A program made the position numbers and the translations under genes. Under the pieces are notes generated by a model. The model did not search any database and was not told where the DNA came from. It saw only the letters and a program-made list of their open reading frames with translations. Source: Stenomitos frigidus ULC18 (GTDB lineage: Bacteria; Cyanobacteriota; Cyanobacteriia; Leptolyngbyales; Leptolyngbyaceae). Taken from it: DNA of 64,000 bases. Every line of letters starts with the position of its first letter. The stretch's first letter is position 1. Location: the NCBI RefSeq assembly GCF_003003795.1, contig NZ_PVWK01000158.1, positions 1-64,000 of the forward strand, given 5' to 3'. Shown here piece by piece: positions 54,976-64,000 of this stretch.

Positions 54976-56445
54976 ATGCCCATGAACCTGACTGCTGGTA
55001 CGGCGCTGCAAAATGGCAAGTATATCCTCCAAAATCTGTTGGGGCAGAGTACTCTGGGGATCACTTTTAGGGCTATTCAAGCACCATCGAACCAGTCCGT
55101 TGTGCTGAAGACATTGCAGATTCAGCCGCAAACTGATAGCGCTCATTGGAAGCGACGGTTTGTGGAAGAGGCGCGGCGGGTTGCACAATGTCAGCATCCT
55201 GGTCTAGCGAGAGTCTTGGAGGTGTTTGAGGAGTCTGGGCTACCGTGCGTGGTGATGGATTATGTCGCAGGTCAGACATTGGCAGAATATGTGCGATCGC
55301 GAGCACCATTGCCAGAATTAGAGGCTGTGCAGTACGTCCGGCAAGCGGGTGCAGCGCTTAGTGTGCTGCACCGTCAGGGGTTACTCCATCGGGATGTCAA
55401 GCCAGAAAACCTGGTGCGTCCAAAAGGTGCTTCGTTTGTAGTGCTGGTGGGTTTTGGCATGGCGCATTATGCAGTGCTGGGGGTGCCAGATCGCGCAGAG
55501 TCTTTGTCACCGTATGCAGCGATCGAATTGCATCAACGGCAGGTCAACCTGACAACTGCCACCGACATTTATGGCCTTGTATCAGCGCTATATTTTTTAG
55601 TCACGGGGCAGGCACCCATGACAGCATCGCGCCGTCATCAGTCAGCGTTGATCCCGCCACGCCAACTGCAGCCACAACTGAGTACCGCGATCGAACAGGC
55701 CATTCTCAGCGGCATGGCGATCAATCCACAAGATCGGCCTCAGACGATCGCTGACTGGTTTGCACTCTTACCAGTGCATCAACCGCTGCCTGCTGTGCAA
55801 GGGTTAACGAATGGGGGCGAACCGCGCGCTGCGATCGACTTGTCACGTACAGGCGCAGCATCGAATGGCTCTAGCCACCCCACAGGGCCGCCAACTGCGC
55901 CGCCAACTCCAGCCCCGCAAGCTCCAACAGCTGTAACTCAGACTACTCAAAGTATTGCGCCTTCACAATGGTCTGCTGCTAGCCCTGTTCCGACGTCCAA
56001 AAGTCGGTTGCCGAAAGCGTTGATGATGACAGCGGCGATCGCGATCGCCTTTGGTGCCGGTTTAGGGTTGGCGTTACGCTTTAGCGCGGCTCACGGGATT
56101 GGTCCCACGTTCTTTCAAACCAACCAAGACTTTCCACCCGTGCAGAATTGGCCGCTACAAGCCGCTCCCGCTGATTTTTCGACAGCGCCGCCCCTGCCTG
56201 AACCCCCTCCCATGCGCAGTCTTACTCCAGAGCGCCCTCTAACAATCCAGCCAGCGCCACGCCCATCACCAACGCAACCGAAACCAACCCCCTCGCCAAC
56301 AGCACCGATCGAGGCAACTCCAACCCCTACGCTTAGCCCATTCATCCCCGCTGTACCACCATCACCACTCCCTAGCCCAGCACTGCCGACTAACCCAGCG
56401 CCACGCCCAGCAACGTCTGTACAACCGCCAGTGCCTCCAGGTTAA
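54976..56445 (+). CDS. Ser/Thr protein kinase-like protein lacking the DFG Asp
   Basis: 489 residues: kinase domain (about 15-265), Pro/Ala-rich linker, one membrane segment (about 345-365), and a long Pro-rich extracytoplasmic tail. The VAIK-type Lys is K45, and H138-R139-D140 with K142 and N145 (HRDVKPEN) are intact, but the metal-binding DFG motif reads G159-F160-G161. The glycine loop is also weak (GQSTLG). It may be a pseudokinase or have low activity. An ABC1-family protein and a PP2C phosphatase follow on the same strand. Confidence 0.86.
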   Translation: MPMNLTAGTALQNGKYILQNLLGQSTLGITFRAIQAPSNQSVVLKTLQIQPQTDSAHWKRRFVEEARRVAQCQHPGLARVLEVFEESGLPCVVMDYVAGQTLAEYVRSRAPLPELEAVQYVRQAGAALSVLHRQGLLHRDVKPENLVRPKGASFVVLVGFGMAHYAVLGVPDRAESLSPYAAIELHQRQVNLTTATDIYGLVSALYFLVTGQAPMTASRRHQSALIPPRQLQPQLSTAIEQAILSGMAINPQDRPQTIADWFALLPVHQPLPAVQGLTNGGEPRAAIDLSRTGAASNGSSHPTGPPTAPPTPAPQAPTAVTQTTQSIAPSQWSAASPVPTSKSRLPKALMMTAAIAIAFGAGLGLALRFSAAHGIGPTFFQTNQDFPPVQNWPLQAAPADFSTAPPLPEPPPMRSLTPERPLTIQPAPRPSPTQPKPTPSPTAPIEATPTPTLSPFIPAVPPSPLPSPALPTNPAPRPATSVQPPVPPG

Positions 56446-56668
56446 CTGTTGCGACAGGTACAAGAGACTTGAAAGAAACCGGGTTTCTAGACGCTATCTG
56501 AAGACACAACAGGCCGTTCCCCGTACAGCAACCCGTTTCTACACCAAGCTCATCGACCCGGCAGGAACCTTGAAATCAGCCCGTCCCTTGCTGTGCAAAA
56601 TAGCTGTCTACTAGATCGGCAGGCTATAATTTTGGATAAACGCAACAGTTTTCTAGCAGAGAGTTCCC

Positions 56669-56995
56669 ATGAGTAGTCCCTTTGATGCTTTCTTTATTGG
56701 CAGAGCGCTGGCTGAAGCTGTTTATGAGCAAACAGAGCGCGTGTTGACAGACACCTTAAGCGAATTGGGTAAATTTGATGCAGAGCAGCGAGAGCGTTTG
56801 CGTCAGTTTACAGAGGATGTGCTGGCACGAGCCCAGCGGGAAGCAGAGGCCGCAAAACAGGGGCGGACAACCACCGCGATCGTGCCCCTTGGTACTCAAC
56901 CAACCGATTTGCAAGCCACGATCGATGATCTGCGGGCAGAGGTTGCCCAACTCCGATCGGAGCTAAAGCGCTATCGCAGCAATAGTCCAGCTTAA
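56669..56995 (+). CDS. Small conserved coiled-coil protein
   Basis: 108 residues, cytosolic or membrane-peripheral. The N-terminal half AFFIGRALAEAVYEQTERVLTDTLSELGKFDAEQRERLRQFTEDV looks strongly conserved and resembles a family shared by cyanobacteria and chloroplasts, as I recall (DUF6825-like, Synechocystis slr0575). The C-terminal part (about 75-103) is a coiled coil (DLRAEVAQLRSELKRY). Function unknown. Confidence 0.75.
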   Translation: MSSPFDAFFIGRALAEAVYEQTERVLTDTLSELGKFDAEQRERLRQFTEDVLARAQREAEAAKQGRTTTAIVPLGTQPTDLQATIDDLRAEVAQLRSELKRYRSNSPA

Positions 56996-57078
56996 GCGCC
57001 AACGTTTTTAAAGCAGACTTCGTTCTGATAAATCAGTTACACTCAGTTACAATTAAGAACAAAGATTTAGGAATTCGA

Positions 57079-59136
57079 GTGTCTGTTTCTTCCCACGACT
57101 CCGACCCCTCTAAGCAATCTGCGGAGCCTGTAGAGGGTGAAAACTCGCGCCCAAAGGGTGTAGGTGCCTCTACTGGTCATCGGGTGCCAGGTTATTCTCT
57201 TGATCAGCCCAGTCATGTCAATGGTAAGGTTGCGCCAACTCATATTGGCGATCGTCTAACTGAGCGAGTCGATGTATCAACCTCGATTAACTCTACGCCC
57301 TTCGCAAAACCGTTAGAGCCTTTCGGCGAGCAAGCTCGTGAGCCGGTAGCCGCTGAAGAAGCTGTGGCTGAGCGCTATGAGTCAGCGGCTAAAAAAGCTG
57401 GACGCTCACGTTCTGAACCGCCTCTTGGACAGGGCAATCGCAACTCAAAGCCGAAACCTTATGGCGATAAGTCATACCGCTGGAGTCGTGAAAACTATTC
57501 TCGTCTGGGTCGTACTTACGATATTCAATCGTTTGTCTGGTTGCTGCTCTTTTCGCAATGGCTTTATAAAAAGCCCTGGAGTTACCCCGGTGGCATGACC
57601 GAGGAAAAGCAGAAAGTACGTCGTCGCAGTCAGGCGATTTGGATTCGGGATACCCTGCTGGATTTGGGGCCAACCTTTATTAAAGTAGGTCAACTATTCT
57701 CCACTCGTGCTGACCTCTTTCCGACCGAGTATGTTGAAGAGCTGTCTAAATTGCAAGACAGAGTGCCAGCCTTCAGCTACGAGCAGGCAAAAGCCATTAT
57801 TGAGCAAGATTTTGGGAAGCCCATCCAGGAGCTCTACCGCAGCTTTGACCCAATTCCTTTGGCGGCTGCCAGTTTAGGTCAGGTGCATCGAGCGCAGCTT
57901 CACTCTGGTGAAGAAGTTGTGGTCAAAGTGCAGCGTCCTGGCTTAATCAAGCTGTTCAAGATCGATTTAGCGATTTTGAAAGGCATTACTCGCTACTTTC
58001 AAAACCATCCTGAATGGGGCAAAGGTCGCGACTGGTTGGGTATTTACGACGAATGCTGCAAGATTCTCTATGAGGAGGTGGATTACCTCAACGAGGGGCG
58101 CAACGCAGACACATTTCGACGTAATTTTCGGCAAGAGGATTGGGTCTATGTGCCGCGCGTCTACTGGCGCTATGCGTCGCCAAGAGTGTTGACGCTGGAA
58201 TATCTTCCAGGCATTAAAATCAGCCACTATGAAGCGTTGGAAGCGGCTGGGCTCGATCGCAAAGCCCTGGCTCAAATGGGTGCAAAAGCGTATTTACACC
58301 AGCTGCTAAACGATGGGTTTTTTCATGCCGATCCTCATCCCGGCAATATTGCAGTGAATCCTGACGGTTCACTGATTTTCTATGATTTCGGCATGATGGG
58401 TCAGGTGTCGATCCTCACTCGCGAGAAGCTACTGGAAGTCTTTTTTGGTGTGGCTCAAAAAGATGGCGATCGCGTGGTGGCATCGCTGGTCGAATTGGGT
58501 GCACTGGCTCAAACGGACGATATGGGGCCAGTACGGCGATCAGTGCAGTTCATGCTGGACAACTTCATGGACAAGCCGTTCGAGAACCAGTCGGTGAGCG
58601 CTATTAGCGACGATTTATACGAAATTGCTTACGGGCAACCCTTTCGGTTTCCCGCGACCTTTACATTTGTGATGCGTGCGTTTTCGACCCTGGAAGGCGT
58701 CGGTAAGGGTCTCGATCCAGACTTCAACTTTATGGAGGTTGCAAAACCTTTTGCAATGCAGATTATGGCAAACGGAAATCCTTCGTCAGATGCAAATAGC
58801 ATCTTGAGCGAGTTCGGTCGGCAGGCGGCTCAAGTCAGCAGTACCGCGCTGGGGCTACCGCGTCGCATTGAAGACGCTCTAGACAAACTGGAGCGGGGTG
58901 ATGTCCGCGTTCGAGTACGATCGATTGAGACAGATCGGATTCTCCGACGCCTCAGTGGCGTTAATATGGGGACTAATTACACGCTGCTAGTGTGTGCGTT
59001 TACTCTTTCGGCAACAATTTTACTCTCAACTGGTCACGTCTGGTGGGCACTCATACCTACGATTGCGGCCATTGCTGCTGCGATCGCCTTCATCCGACTA
59101 ATGATGCGCCTCGATCGTTCTGAGCGCATGCCATAA
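57079..59136 (+). CDS. ABC1/AarF/UbiB-family atypical kinase
   Basis: 685-residue member of the UbiB family, which supports prenylquinone synthesis or lipid handling. The N-terminal 130 residues are disordered and polar. The kinase-like core has the KxGQ motif (LGPTFIKVGQLFSTRADLFP), A-rich loop ASLGQVHRAQL, ion-pair Lys in VVVKVQRPG, FHADPHPGNIAV and FYDFGMMG. Two C-terminal membrane segments are seen (about 630-675). The start is GTG 57079; a later start within the disordered tail cannot be excluded. Confidence 0.92.
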   Translation: MSVSSHDSDPSKQSAEPVEGENSRPKGVGASTGHRVPGYSLDQPSHVNGKVAPTHIGDRLTERVDVSTSINSTPFAKPLEPFGEQAREPVAAEEAVAERYESAAKKAGRSRSEPPLGQGNRNSKPKPYGDKSYRWSRENYSRLGRTYDIQSFVWLLLFSQWLYKKPWSYPGGMTEEKQKVRRRSQAIWIRDTLLDLGPTFIKVGQLFSTRADLFPTEYVEELSKLQDRVPAFSYEQAKAIIEQDFGKPIQELYRSFDPIPLAAASLGQVHRAQLHSGEEVVVKVQRPGLIKLFKIDLAILKGITRYFQNHPEWGKGRDWLGIYDECCKILYEEVDYLNEGRNADTFRRNFRQEDWVYVPRVYWRYASPRVLTLEYLPGIKISHYEALEAAGLDRKALAQMGAKAYLHQLLNDGFFHADPHPGNIAVNPDGSLIFYDFGMMGQVSILTREKLLEVFFGVAQKDGDRVVASLVELGALAQTDDMGPVRRSVQFMLDNFMDKPFENQSVSAISDDLYEIAYGQPFRFPATFTFVMRAFSTLEGVGKGLDPDFNFMEVAKPFAMQIMANGNPSSDANSILSEFGRQAAQVSSTALGLPRRIEDALDKLERGDVRVRVRSIETDRILRRLSGVNMGTNYTLLVCAFTLSATILLSTGHVWWALIPTIAAIAAAIAFIRLMMRLDRSERMP

Positions 59137-59189
59137 TGAGGCCTCTCGCCTTCACCTGCAATGGTCACTGACGAAAGCACAGTTCATCT

Positions 59190-59933
59190 ATGAAACGCCT
59201 TTTCACGGGTCTTACGGATGTGGGGCTTCTGCGTTCTGTGAACCAGGATGCTTATTACATTGACGTGGATGGGCGCTTCTTCGTGGTGGCTGACGGCATG
59301 GGTGGACATGCTGGTGGGCAAGAAGCGAGCCGTCTAGCAACACAAGCGATTCAAGCTCATTTACTGGACTATTGGGAGTCTGCTGAGAGTTCACGAGCGC
59401 TGCTGGAAGGTGCATTCTTTAAAGCCAACCAGGCGATTTTGGCCGATCAGCGTCGTCACCCAGAGCGATCTGATATGGGCACCACTGCTGTCGCCATCAT
59501 CTTTCGGGATGAACAACCCTGCTGCGCTCATATCGGCGATTCGCGACTCTACAGGTTGCGCGGCGCGAAATTAGAACAGATCACTGAGGATCATACCTGG
59601 GTTGCACGGGCGATGAAAATTGGTGAGATTACACCTGATCAAGCACGGGTTCACCCTTGGCGACATGTACTGTCGCAATGTTTAGGACGTGAAGACCTCC
59701 ATCAAATTGATGTCCAGGCGCTTTCAGTGCAGGGTGGCGATCGCCTGCTGTTGTGTAGCGATGGTTTGACTGAAGAACTCTCTGATCAACTGATTGCGTC
59801 ACATTTGAAATCCATTCGTGCGTGTGATCGCGCCGCGATCGCGCTCATTGACGCTGCTAAGAACCACGGCGGACGCGATAATATCACGGTGGTCATTGTG
59901 GCAATTGATAGCCTGCAGCACCGCGATAGCTGA
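59190..59933 (+). CDS. PP2C-type protein Ser/Thr phosphatase
   Basis: 247-residue bacterial PPM phosphatase. All metal-binding motifs are present: GLLRSVNQDA, VADGMGGHAGG, GTTAVAI, HIGDSRLYRL, LLLCSDGLTEEL and GRDNITVVIV. It opposes Ser/Thr kinases. It lies 53 bp after the ABC1-family gene and 2.7 kb after the kinase-like gene, which suggests shared function. Confidence 0.95.
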   Translation: MKRLFTGLTDVGLLRSVNQDAYYIDVDGRFFVVADGMGGHAGGQEASRLATQAIQAHLLDYWESAESSRALLEGAFFKANQAILADQRRHPERSDMGTTAVAIIFRDEQPCCAHIGDSRLYRLRGAKLEQITEDHTWVARAMKIGEITPDQARVHPWRHVLSQCLGREDLHQIDVQALSVQGGDRLLLCSDGLTEELSDQLIASHLKSIRACDRAAIALIDAAKNHGGRDNITVVIVAIDSLQHRDS

Positions 59934-60083
59934 AGCCGTAGAGATAAAATGTCTGCCTGATGGATGGTGTCGTTGACGGCTGCAATCTTTACGCTGCAAA
60001 AGGCTGTCTAGCCAAAACGAGCGGCTGTAGCATCGTTAGACGAAGCAATTCGTTTACCATTTACTGAAGTCATTCATTTCAGC

Positions 60084-61784
60084 ATGTTGAGAGCAGTGAG
60101 GCTGAATTCGATCGCACCTGAATCTTTCTCAGAACAACCGCATGGGTTGGTAGCAACGGCACCGATCGCGCCATCACCATCCCCGATCGCAGCAAAGCAG
60201 GCGATTCGAACCAGTCTGCGGGCATCAACCCTGGATGGTGTGTTTGCGGCTGTTTTCTCGACCATCACGAGTGGGGTCTTACTCAGCAATTTTTTGGTGG
60301 AACTGCACGCCAGCCCGACGGAAATTGGGTTACTGTCGTCGATTCCTATGGTGGCAAACCTGATTCAGCCACTAGGCGCGTTTCTGGGCGATCGGGTGAA
60401 TAGCCGTCACAACTACTGCCTTTGGGTGTATGCACCGTCTCGCCTGCTGTGGCTCGTCCTGGTAGCAGGCATTGCCTTTGCTCACTGGTGGCACGTAGAA
60501 GCGCAGAGATTGGTTTGGTGGACGCTGGCGATCGTGTGCCTCACCCATTTTATTGGAGCCTTAGGCAGTGCGGTCTGGCTGAGTTGGCTTGCGGCTTTGG
60601 TGCCACGCCGTCTCCGAGGGCGCTATTTTGGCATTCGCAACAGTGCGGCTAGTCTCACAAATTTACTCTGCGTACCGCTGCTAGGTTTAGCAGTATCGGC
60701 GTTTCCCGGTGGCTCGCTGCAAGCCTTTGGGGTTGTACTGCTGTTGGGCGTTGTAGCAGGCATCATCAGTTTAGGCTTTCAATTTTTGATGGTGGATGTG
60801 AATCCGCAAAGGCAGCAGGAGGAGGAAGGGAGTGGGGAGTGGGGAGTGGGGAGTCGGGAGTCGGGCAGCCGTCAGCCGTCAACCGTCAGCGGTCAGGAAA
60901 CAGCAAACAGTGCGCCGTTGGTGATTAACCCTATTGGCTTTACAGGCGAAGCCGCAGACACTGACGGTAGAAGCCGTCAGGCATTGATAACGGATGATAG
61001 CCAGAATCCGCACCTTATATCACTCTCTACGCCCTACGCCCTACCGCCTTTTCTAAGAGACAAAAACTTTCTCTTCTTCTTGCTGTATTTCAGTGGGTGG
61101 ATGTTTGCGGTGAACTTGAGTGCGCCGTTTTTCAATTTGTATATGTTGGATAACCTGGCGATCGATGTCAGTTGGGTCACGATCTATACCAGCCTGCAAG
61201 CAGGGGCGACGCTGGTGATGCTAGTGGTCTGGGGCAGGCTTGCCGATCGGGTAGGCAATCGTCCCATTCTGCTTGCGGTTGGTATTTTGGTAGCAGTGAC
61301 GCCGCTCTTTTGGCTGGGCACAGGCGCTAACACGCTGTCTGTTTGGCTCTGGCTACCTTTGCTGCATGTGATCGCAGGAGCAACTTGGGCCGCGATCGAC
61401 CTCTGCAATAACAATCTTCAACTGGGCGTTGCGCCTGTACAACAGCAGGCATCCTACTTCGCCGTAGCCGCCGCGATCGCAGGGATCAGCGGTGCGTTGG
61501 GGACAACAGTTGGGGGTTTTCTGGCAGAATTTGCAGACTATGGCGGCATTCCGGGGTTGTTTGCACTGTCGGCGATCGTCCGGTTAGTCGCACTTCTGCC
61601 GTTAGTGCTGGTACACGAGCAGCGGGGACAATCGCTCCATCAAATGATGCAAGTACTTTTTCCATCCAAAGCAGCGCCCGCCTTAGAAACTGTGCCCGCT
61701 TACAGTCAGGCAGTGCTGTTGAAAGCCCAATTGGACGATGCGACACATTGCACAGTTGACAAATCCGTCACAATGGAAGAATGA
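60084..61784 (+). CDS. MFS transporter
   Basis: 566-residue carrier with about 11-12 hydrophobic segments in two halves. [38 protein letters not shown] resembles MFS motif A and surroundings, with a second copy in [14 protein letters not shown]. The central cytosolic loop (about residues 244-325) is enlarged by repeat-derived sequence ([19 protein letters not shown]). Substrate unknown. The stop codon overlaps the moaA start by four bases (ATGA), so the two are translationally coupled. Confidence 0.88.
   Translation: MLRAVRLNSIAPESFSEQPHGLVATAPIAPSPSPIAAKQAIRTSLRASTLDGVFAAVFSTITSGVLLSNFLVELHASPTEIGLLSSIPMVANLIQPLGAFLGDRVNSRHNYCLWVYAPSRLLWLVLVAGIAFAHWWHVEAQRLVWWTLAIVCLTHFIGALGSAVWLSWLAALVPRRLRGRYFGIRNSAASLTNLLCVPLLGLAVSAFPGGSLQAFGVVLLLGVVAGIISLGFQFLMVDVNPQRQQEEEGSGEWGVGSRESGSRQPSTVSGQETANSAPLVINPIGFTGEAADTDGRSRQALITDDSQNPHLISLSTPYALPPFLRDKNFLFFLLYFSGWMFAVNLSAPFFNLYMLDNLAIDVSWVTIYTSLQAGATLVMLVVWGRLADRVGNRPILLAVGILVAVTPLFWLGTGANTLSVWLWLPLLHVIAGATWAAIDLCNNNLQLGVAPVQQQASYFAVAAAIAGISGALGTTVGGFLAEFADYGGIPGLFALSAIVRLVALLPLVLVHEQRGQSLHQMMQVLFPSKAAPALETVPAYSQAVLLKAQLDDATHCTVDKSVTMEE
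60815..60900. repeat. Dispersed repeat insert in the MFS gene
   Basis: Tandem GGGGAGT units (about 60830-60865) are followed by CAGCCGTCAGCCGTCAACCG and GTCAGCGGTCAGG heptamers. These are the same classes as in intergenic regions; the reading frame is kept. Confidence 0.82.
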
Positions 61785-62767
61785 ACCAGGTTGACTATCT
61801 CCGCATTAGCCTCGTCGATCGCTGCAACTTCCGCTGCCAGTACTGCATGCCAGAAGGTGCCGATCTCACCTATGCTCTACAGCAAAACTTGCTCACGCAG
61901 GACGAACTGTTGCTGCTCTTGCATGAAGTGTTTATACCAGTGGGATTTACTCGCTTCCGCTTGACGGGCGGTGAGCCGCTGATTCGTCCTGGCATAGTGG
62001 ATATTGTGCGGGCGATCGCGCAGTTTCCCGAAACAAAAGACCTATCCATGACGACGAATGCCTTCTTGCTGGCAGGCATGGCGCAAGAACTGTATGACGC
62101 AGGCTTACGGCGCATTAATATCAGCCTGGACTCGCTGCAACCAGATGTGTTCGATGCCATTATTGGGCATCACGGACGATCTCGCTGGCAGCAAGTATGG
62201 GACGGCATCCAGGAAGCGTATCGAGTCGGCTTCAGCCCCTTGAAGCTTAACGTAGTGGTGATTCCTGGTGTGAATGATCAGGAAGTGTTGGATTTGGCAG
62301 CGCTTAGCATTGATCGCGAGTGGCACGTGCGGTTCATCGAATTTATGCCGATCGGCAACGATTATCTGTTTAGCGATCGCGGTTGGGTGAGTTCCGAAGA
62401 GTTACGACAACGCATTCGCGATCGCTGGGGACTGACGGATGGACAGGTGCGCGGTAACGGTCCCGCTGACGTGTTCAAAATTCCGGGTGCGAAAGGAACG
62501 CTCGGCTTTATTAGCCAAATGTCCGAATGCTTCTGCGATCGCTGCAACCGGATGCGCTTCTCTGCCGATGGCTGGCTGCGTCCGTGCCTGCTCAATGAAA
62601 CGGGTCAGCTTGATTTGAAAGCAGGATTGCGATCGGGCGTTCCCCTCCACGAACTCCGACAACAAGTGCGTGACCTGCTGATGCTTAAACCCGAAATCAA
62701 CTACAAAGAACGCGATTCTGGCACCACAGGCACCTACAGCCGCACCATGTCTCAAATCGGTGGATGA
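61781..62767 (+). CDS. moaA: GTP 3',8-cyclase MoaA
   Basis: Radical SAM enzyme for the first step of molybdenum cofactor synthesis. The SAM cluster motif is CNFRCQYC near residue 17, GGEPL follows, and the C-terminal cluster Cys are in [23 protein letters not shown]. Length 328 fits. It overlaps the MFS gene by four bases. A molybdopterin protein of the sulfite-oxidase type is encoded at 43878. Confidence 0.96.
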   Translation: MNQVDYLRISLVDRCNFRCQYCMPEGADLTYALQQNLLTQDELLLLLHEVFIPVGFTRFRLTGGEPLIRPGIVDIVRAIAQFPETKDLSMTTNAFLLAGMAQELYDAGLRRINISLDSLQPDVFDAIIGHHGRSRWQQVWDGIQEAYRVGFSPLKLNVVVIPGVNDQEVLDLAALSIDREWHVRFIEFMPIGNDYLFSDRGWVSSEELRQRIRDRWGLTDGQVRGNGPADVFKIPGAKGTLGFISQMSECFCDRCNRMRFSADGWLRPCLLNETGQLDLKAGLRSGVPLHELRQQVRDLLMLKPEINYKERDSGTTGTYSRTMSQIGG

Positions 62768-62829
62768 GTGATTAAGTCGTTGATTGAAAGGGAAAATTAA
62801 ACACTGTAGAGCGTTCAGGAGCATCAGCC

Positions 62830-63003
62830 ATTCCTACAGCAGCACAAACTCTGGAATGTTTTAGCGTCTGCTACAGTTTAACCAAGATGTATTTGCCCAT
62901 TTACATCGTTCGCATTGACGAGCGGACAGGGGATATCTTCATCTTGGCGGGTGAAGAGACGATTGTTTTGATTAACCGTGACGGTAAAAGGACATTCCCA
63001 TGA
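62830..63003 (+). CDS. DUF6888-like small protein, probable ATT start
   Basis: The first half of a 57-residue small protein with IPTAAQTLECFSVCYSLT, then MYLPIYIVRIDERTGDIF and ILAGEETIVLI. I recall this as the DUF6888 family, whose members start PT-x-AQ. No ATG, GTG or TTG exists before the internal ATG 62887, which would cut away the conserved N-terminus. ATT 62830 has AGGAG (62817-62821) eight bases upstream. The stop overlaps the next start as ATGA (63000-63003). If ATG 62887 is used, the product is 38 residues. Confidence 0.75.
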   Translation: MPTAAQTLECFSVCYSLTKMYLPIYIVRIDERTGDIFILAGEETIVLINRDGKRTFP

Positions 63004-63215
63004 GCCAACCCAATTTTCAAGAGATGAATCGGAAACAGTTGTTGTCCTATGTCTTTGACCATCGGGACGATCAAGACGCATTTTATGCCTTAATGGACAA
63101 ACTGACGGCGGCACCCCCCTTGGCAACAATGCCTCCCGCAAATGGACGGGATGAAACCGAGGAACTGCGAAAAATTCTGGATGACATTCGCAAAAAGCGC
63201 CAGCAGGAAGAGTGA
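63000..63215 (+). CDS. DUF6887-like small protein
   Basis: 71 residues, charged. NFQEMNRKQLLSYVFDHRDDQDAFYALMDKL is the conserved part, followed by a Pro-rich stretch and ETEELRKILDDIRKKRQQEE. I recall this as DUF6887, a family regularly encoded next to DUF6888 in cyanobacteria. The pair overlaps by four bases, as do many two-gene modules, but I see no specific sign of toxin-antitoxin function. Confidence 0.8.
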   Translation: MSQPNFQEMNRKQLLSYVFDHRDDQDAFYALMDKLTAAPPLATMPPANGRDETEELRKILDDIRKKRQQEE

Positions 63216-63285
63216 GCACGGTTATCGGGACTTACGCAGAAACTAAATATCCTTACTGTCTAAAGAGCTTGCTTTAAAGCGATCA

Positions 63286-63873
63286 GTGATTGATCAACCC
63301 TGGTTTGACCTTGAAGCACCAATTATTCCTGGGCTTTCTGCAGCGGGTTTTTCACTAGGAATGAATTTAAGGGAACTTGATCACGTTTTAGCTGCTGCTA
63401 AGATAGAGGAGATCTGCCCAGGCTTCAACTGCTTTAAAGAAGTCAAAAGTTGTAGTGAGATTCTGTACGTTAAAAACACATATCTGTCTTCGTTGTATTA
63501 CAGAAATGGTACGGTACGACTTGATTTCAACAGTTGCGGCGAACTCTACTGGATATTCTTATTCGCTGGTTATTGTGGCTCCTTTGGCTTAATTAAAATT
63601 GGCAGTTCAATGCATGAAGTGCAAGAGCAAATGCCGATTTTTTATGATGATAGCGATGAGATGTTCTATCCGGATCGAGAAGTTAAGCCAGACGTACCAG
63701 ATGGAATTGCCTTTATTGCATTAGAGGAGCCGGATGAGCATAGCCAACAATGGCAGGTTCTGGGATTTAGTATTCATGACTATGAACATGAGCGCTTTTC
63801 AATCGCCAGAAACGATATTTTGCAGCAGTATCTAAACCGTCCGGCTGCACACGAGCTCTATCAAGGTCGTTAA
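63286..63873 (+). CDS. Unrecognised 195-residue protein
   Basis: Cytosolic-looking acidic protein without signal peptide. Visible features are an N-terminal GLSAAGFSLGMNLRELDHVL segment, which resembles bacterial proteins of the 'G-IxLGM' SmpA/immunity-like type only loosely, and SFGLIKIGSSMHEVQEQM, an echo of the same pattern. This suggests two related halves. Codons are more AT-rich than neighbours. The start is GTG 63286. No family is assigned. Confidence 0.6.
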   Translation: MIDQPWFDLEAPIIPGLSAAGFSLGMNLRELDHVLAAAKIEEICPGFNCFKEVKSCSEILYVKNTYLSSLYYRNGTVRLDFNSCGELYWIFLFAGYCGSFGLIKIGSSMHEVQEQMPIFYDDSDEMFYPDREVKPDVPDGIAFIALEEPDEHSQQWQVLGFSIHDYEHERFSIARNDILQQYLNRPAAHELYQGR

Positions 63874-64000
63874 TTGAATCCGGCAGATTTCTAACTGTTG
63901 GTGAAAATATCACAGCATGGTTGGTCTTTCTGTAGGCTTGCGATCGCACCTTCAATGACACAACTACTAACCTTCTATCAATGCTGGAATTCTATACGGC

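Noticed and set aside
62830-63215. Toxin-antitoxin pair
   Set aside because: The DUF6888-DUF6887 pair has the four-base overlap common in such modules, but neither protein shows a known toxin or antitoxin motif.
63955-64000. Start of a gene at the right edge
   Set aside because: An ATG opens a frame (MTQLLTFYQCW) that leaves the window after 15 codons; too short to support.

Overview
The window is cyanobacterial chromosome. It carries photosystem II genes (psb27, psbZ), a CpcT/CpeT-type lyase, the cyanobacterial form of hfq, several small protein families typical of cyanobacteria (DUF3172, DUF3370, DUF1816, DUF6887/DUF6888) and a very high density of the HIP1 octamer GCGATCGC. The many intergenic heptamer-like repeats and small inverted-repeat elements suggest a filamentous, Leptolyngbya-like lineage; that placement is inference only. 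I saw no rRNA, tRNA or CRISPR array.

Layout. At 1-3.1 kb the tail of an IS630-like transposase is followed by pstC-pstA-pstB (phosphate uptake). At 3.4-13.7 kb lies a housekeeping stretch: psb27, an adenosine-deaminase-like gene, purA, ribosomal protein L25, trpB, class II aldolase, an S9 oligopeptidase, hfq and dapF. At 13.8-17.0 kb is a small accessory patch: a dead REP-type transposase, a CHAT-protease plus TIR protein, and a fragment of an AMIN-domain protein. At 17.2-25 kb come DUF3172, an ABC-2 permease, dnaA, an RsbU/RsbW-like partner-switch pair, a secreted CpcT-like protein and an SGNH hydrolase. At 25.5-35.8 kb are a 4-Cys small protein, a GlsB-like protein, a glycosyltransferase, an NlpC/P60 endopeptidase, an RluA-like protein, a glycogen-debranching-type enzyme, lexA with its own operator, an AmpG-like carrier and an acetyltransferase. 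At 35.8-43.4 kb are plsC, DUF3370, a MORN-repeat protein, clpS and lnt, with two copies of one MITE. At 43.6-51.6 kb are rpmF, a sulfite-oxidase-like protein, a REC-histidine kinase, Mini-RNase III next to rlmB, DUF1816, an FAD oxidoreductase, ribH and psbZ. At 51.7-64 kb are a DHH-CBS-tRNA nucleotidyltransferase fusion, a kinase lacking the DFG aspartate, an ABC1/UbiB-family protein, a PP2C phosphatase, an MFS carrier overlapping moaA, the DUF6888-DUF6887 pair and one unrecognised gene.

Functional links visible from order: pstCAB forms a transporter; the REC-GAF-PP2C phosphatase and RsbW-like kinase abut exactly; Mini-III and RlmB both act on 23S rRNA; kinase, ABC1 protein and PP2C phosphatase lie in a row on one strand; lnt contrasts with a psb27 that has lost its lipobox Cys.

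Most interesting points: the CHAT-TIR protein as a candidate immune effector; a two-copy MITE with target duplications, one copy abutting the plsC start codon; dispersed repeats inserted in frame in lnt, the CCA-type enzyme and an MFS carrier; a probable ATT start codon in the DUF6888 gene; a consensus LexA box before lexA; and active-site losses in the RluA-like and Ser/Thr kinase proteins. All functional calls rest on reading motifs by eye; no database search was run.
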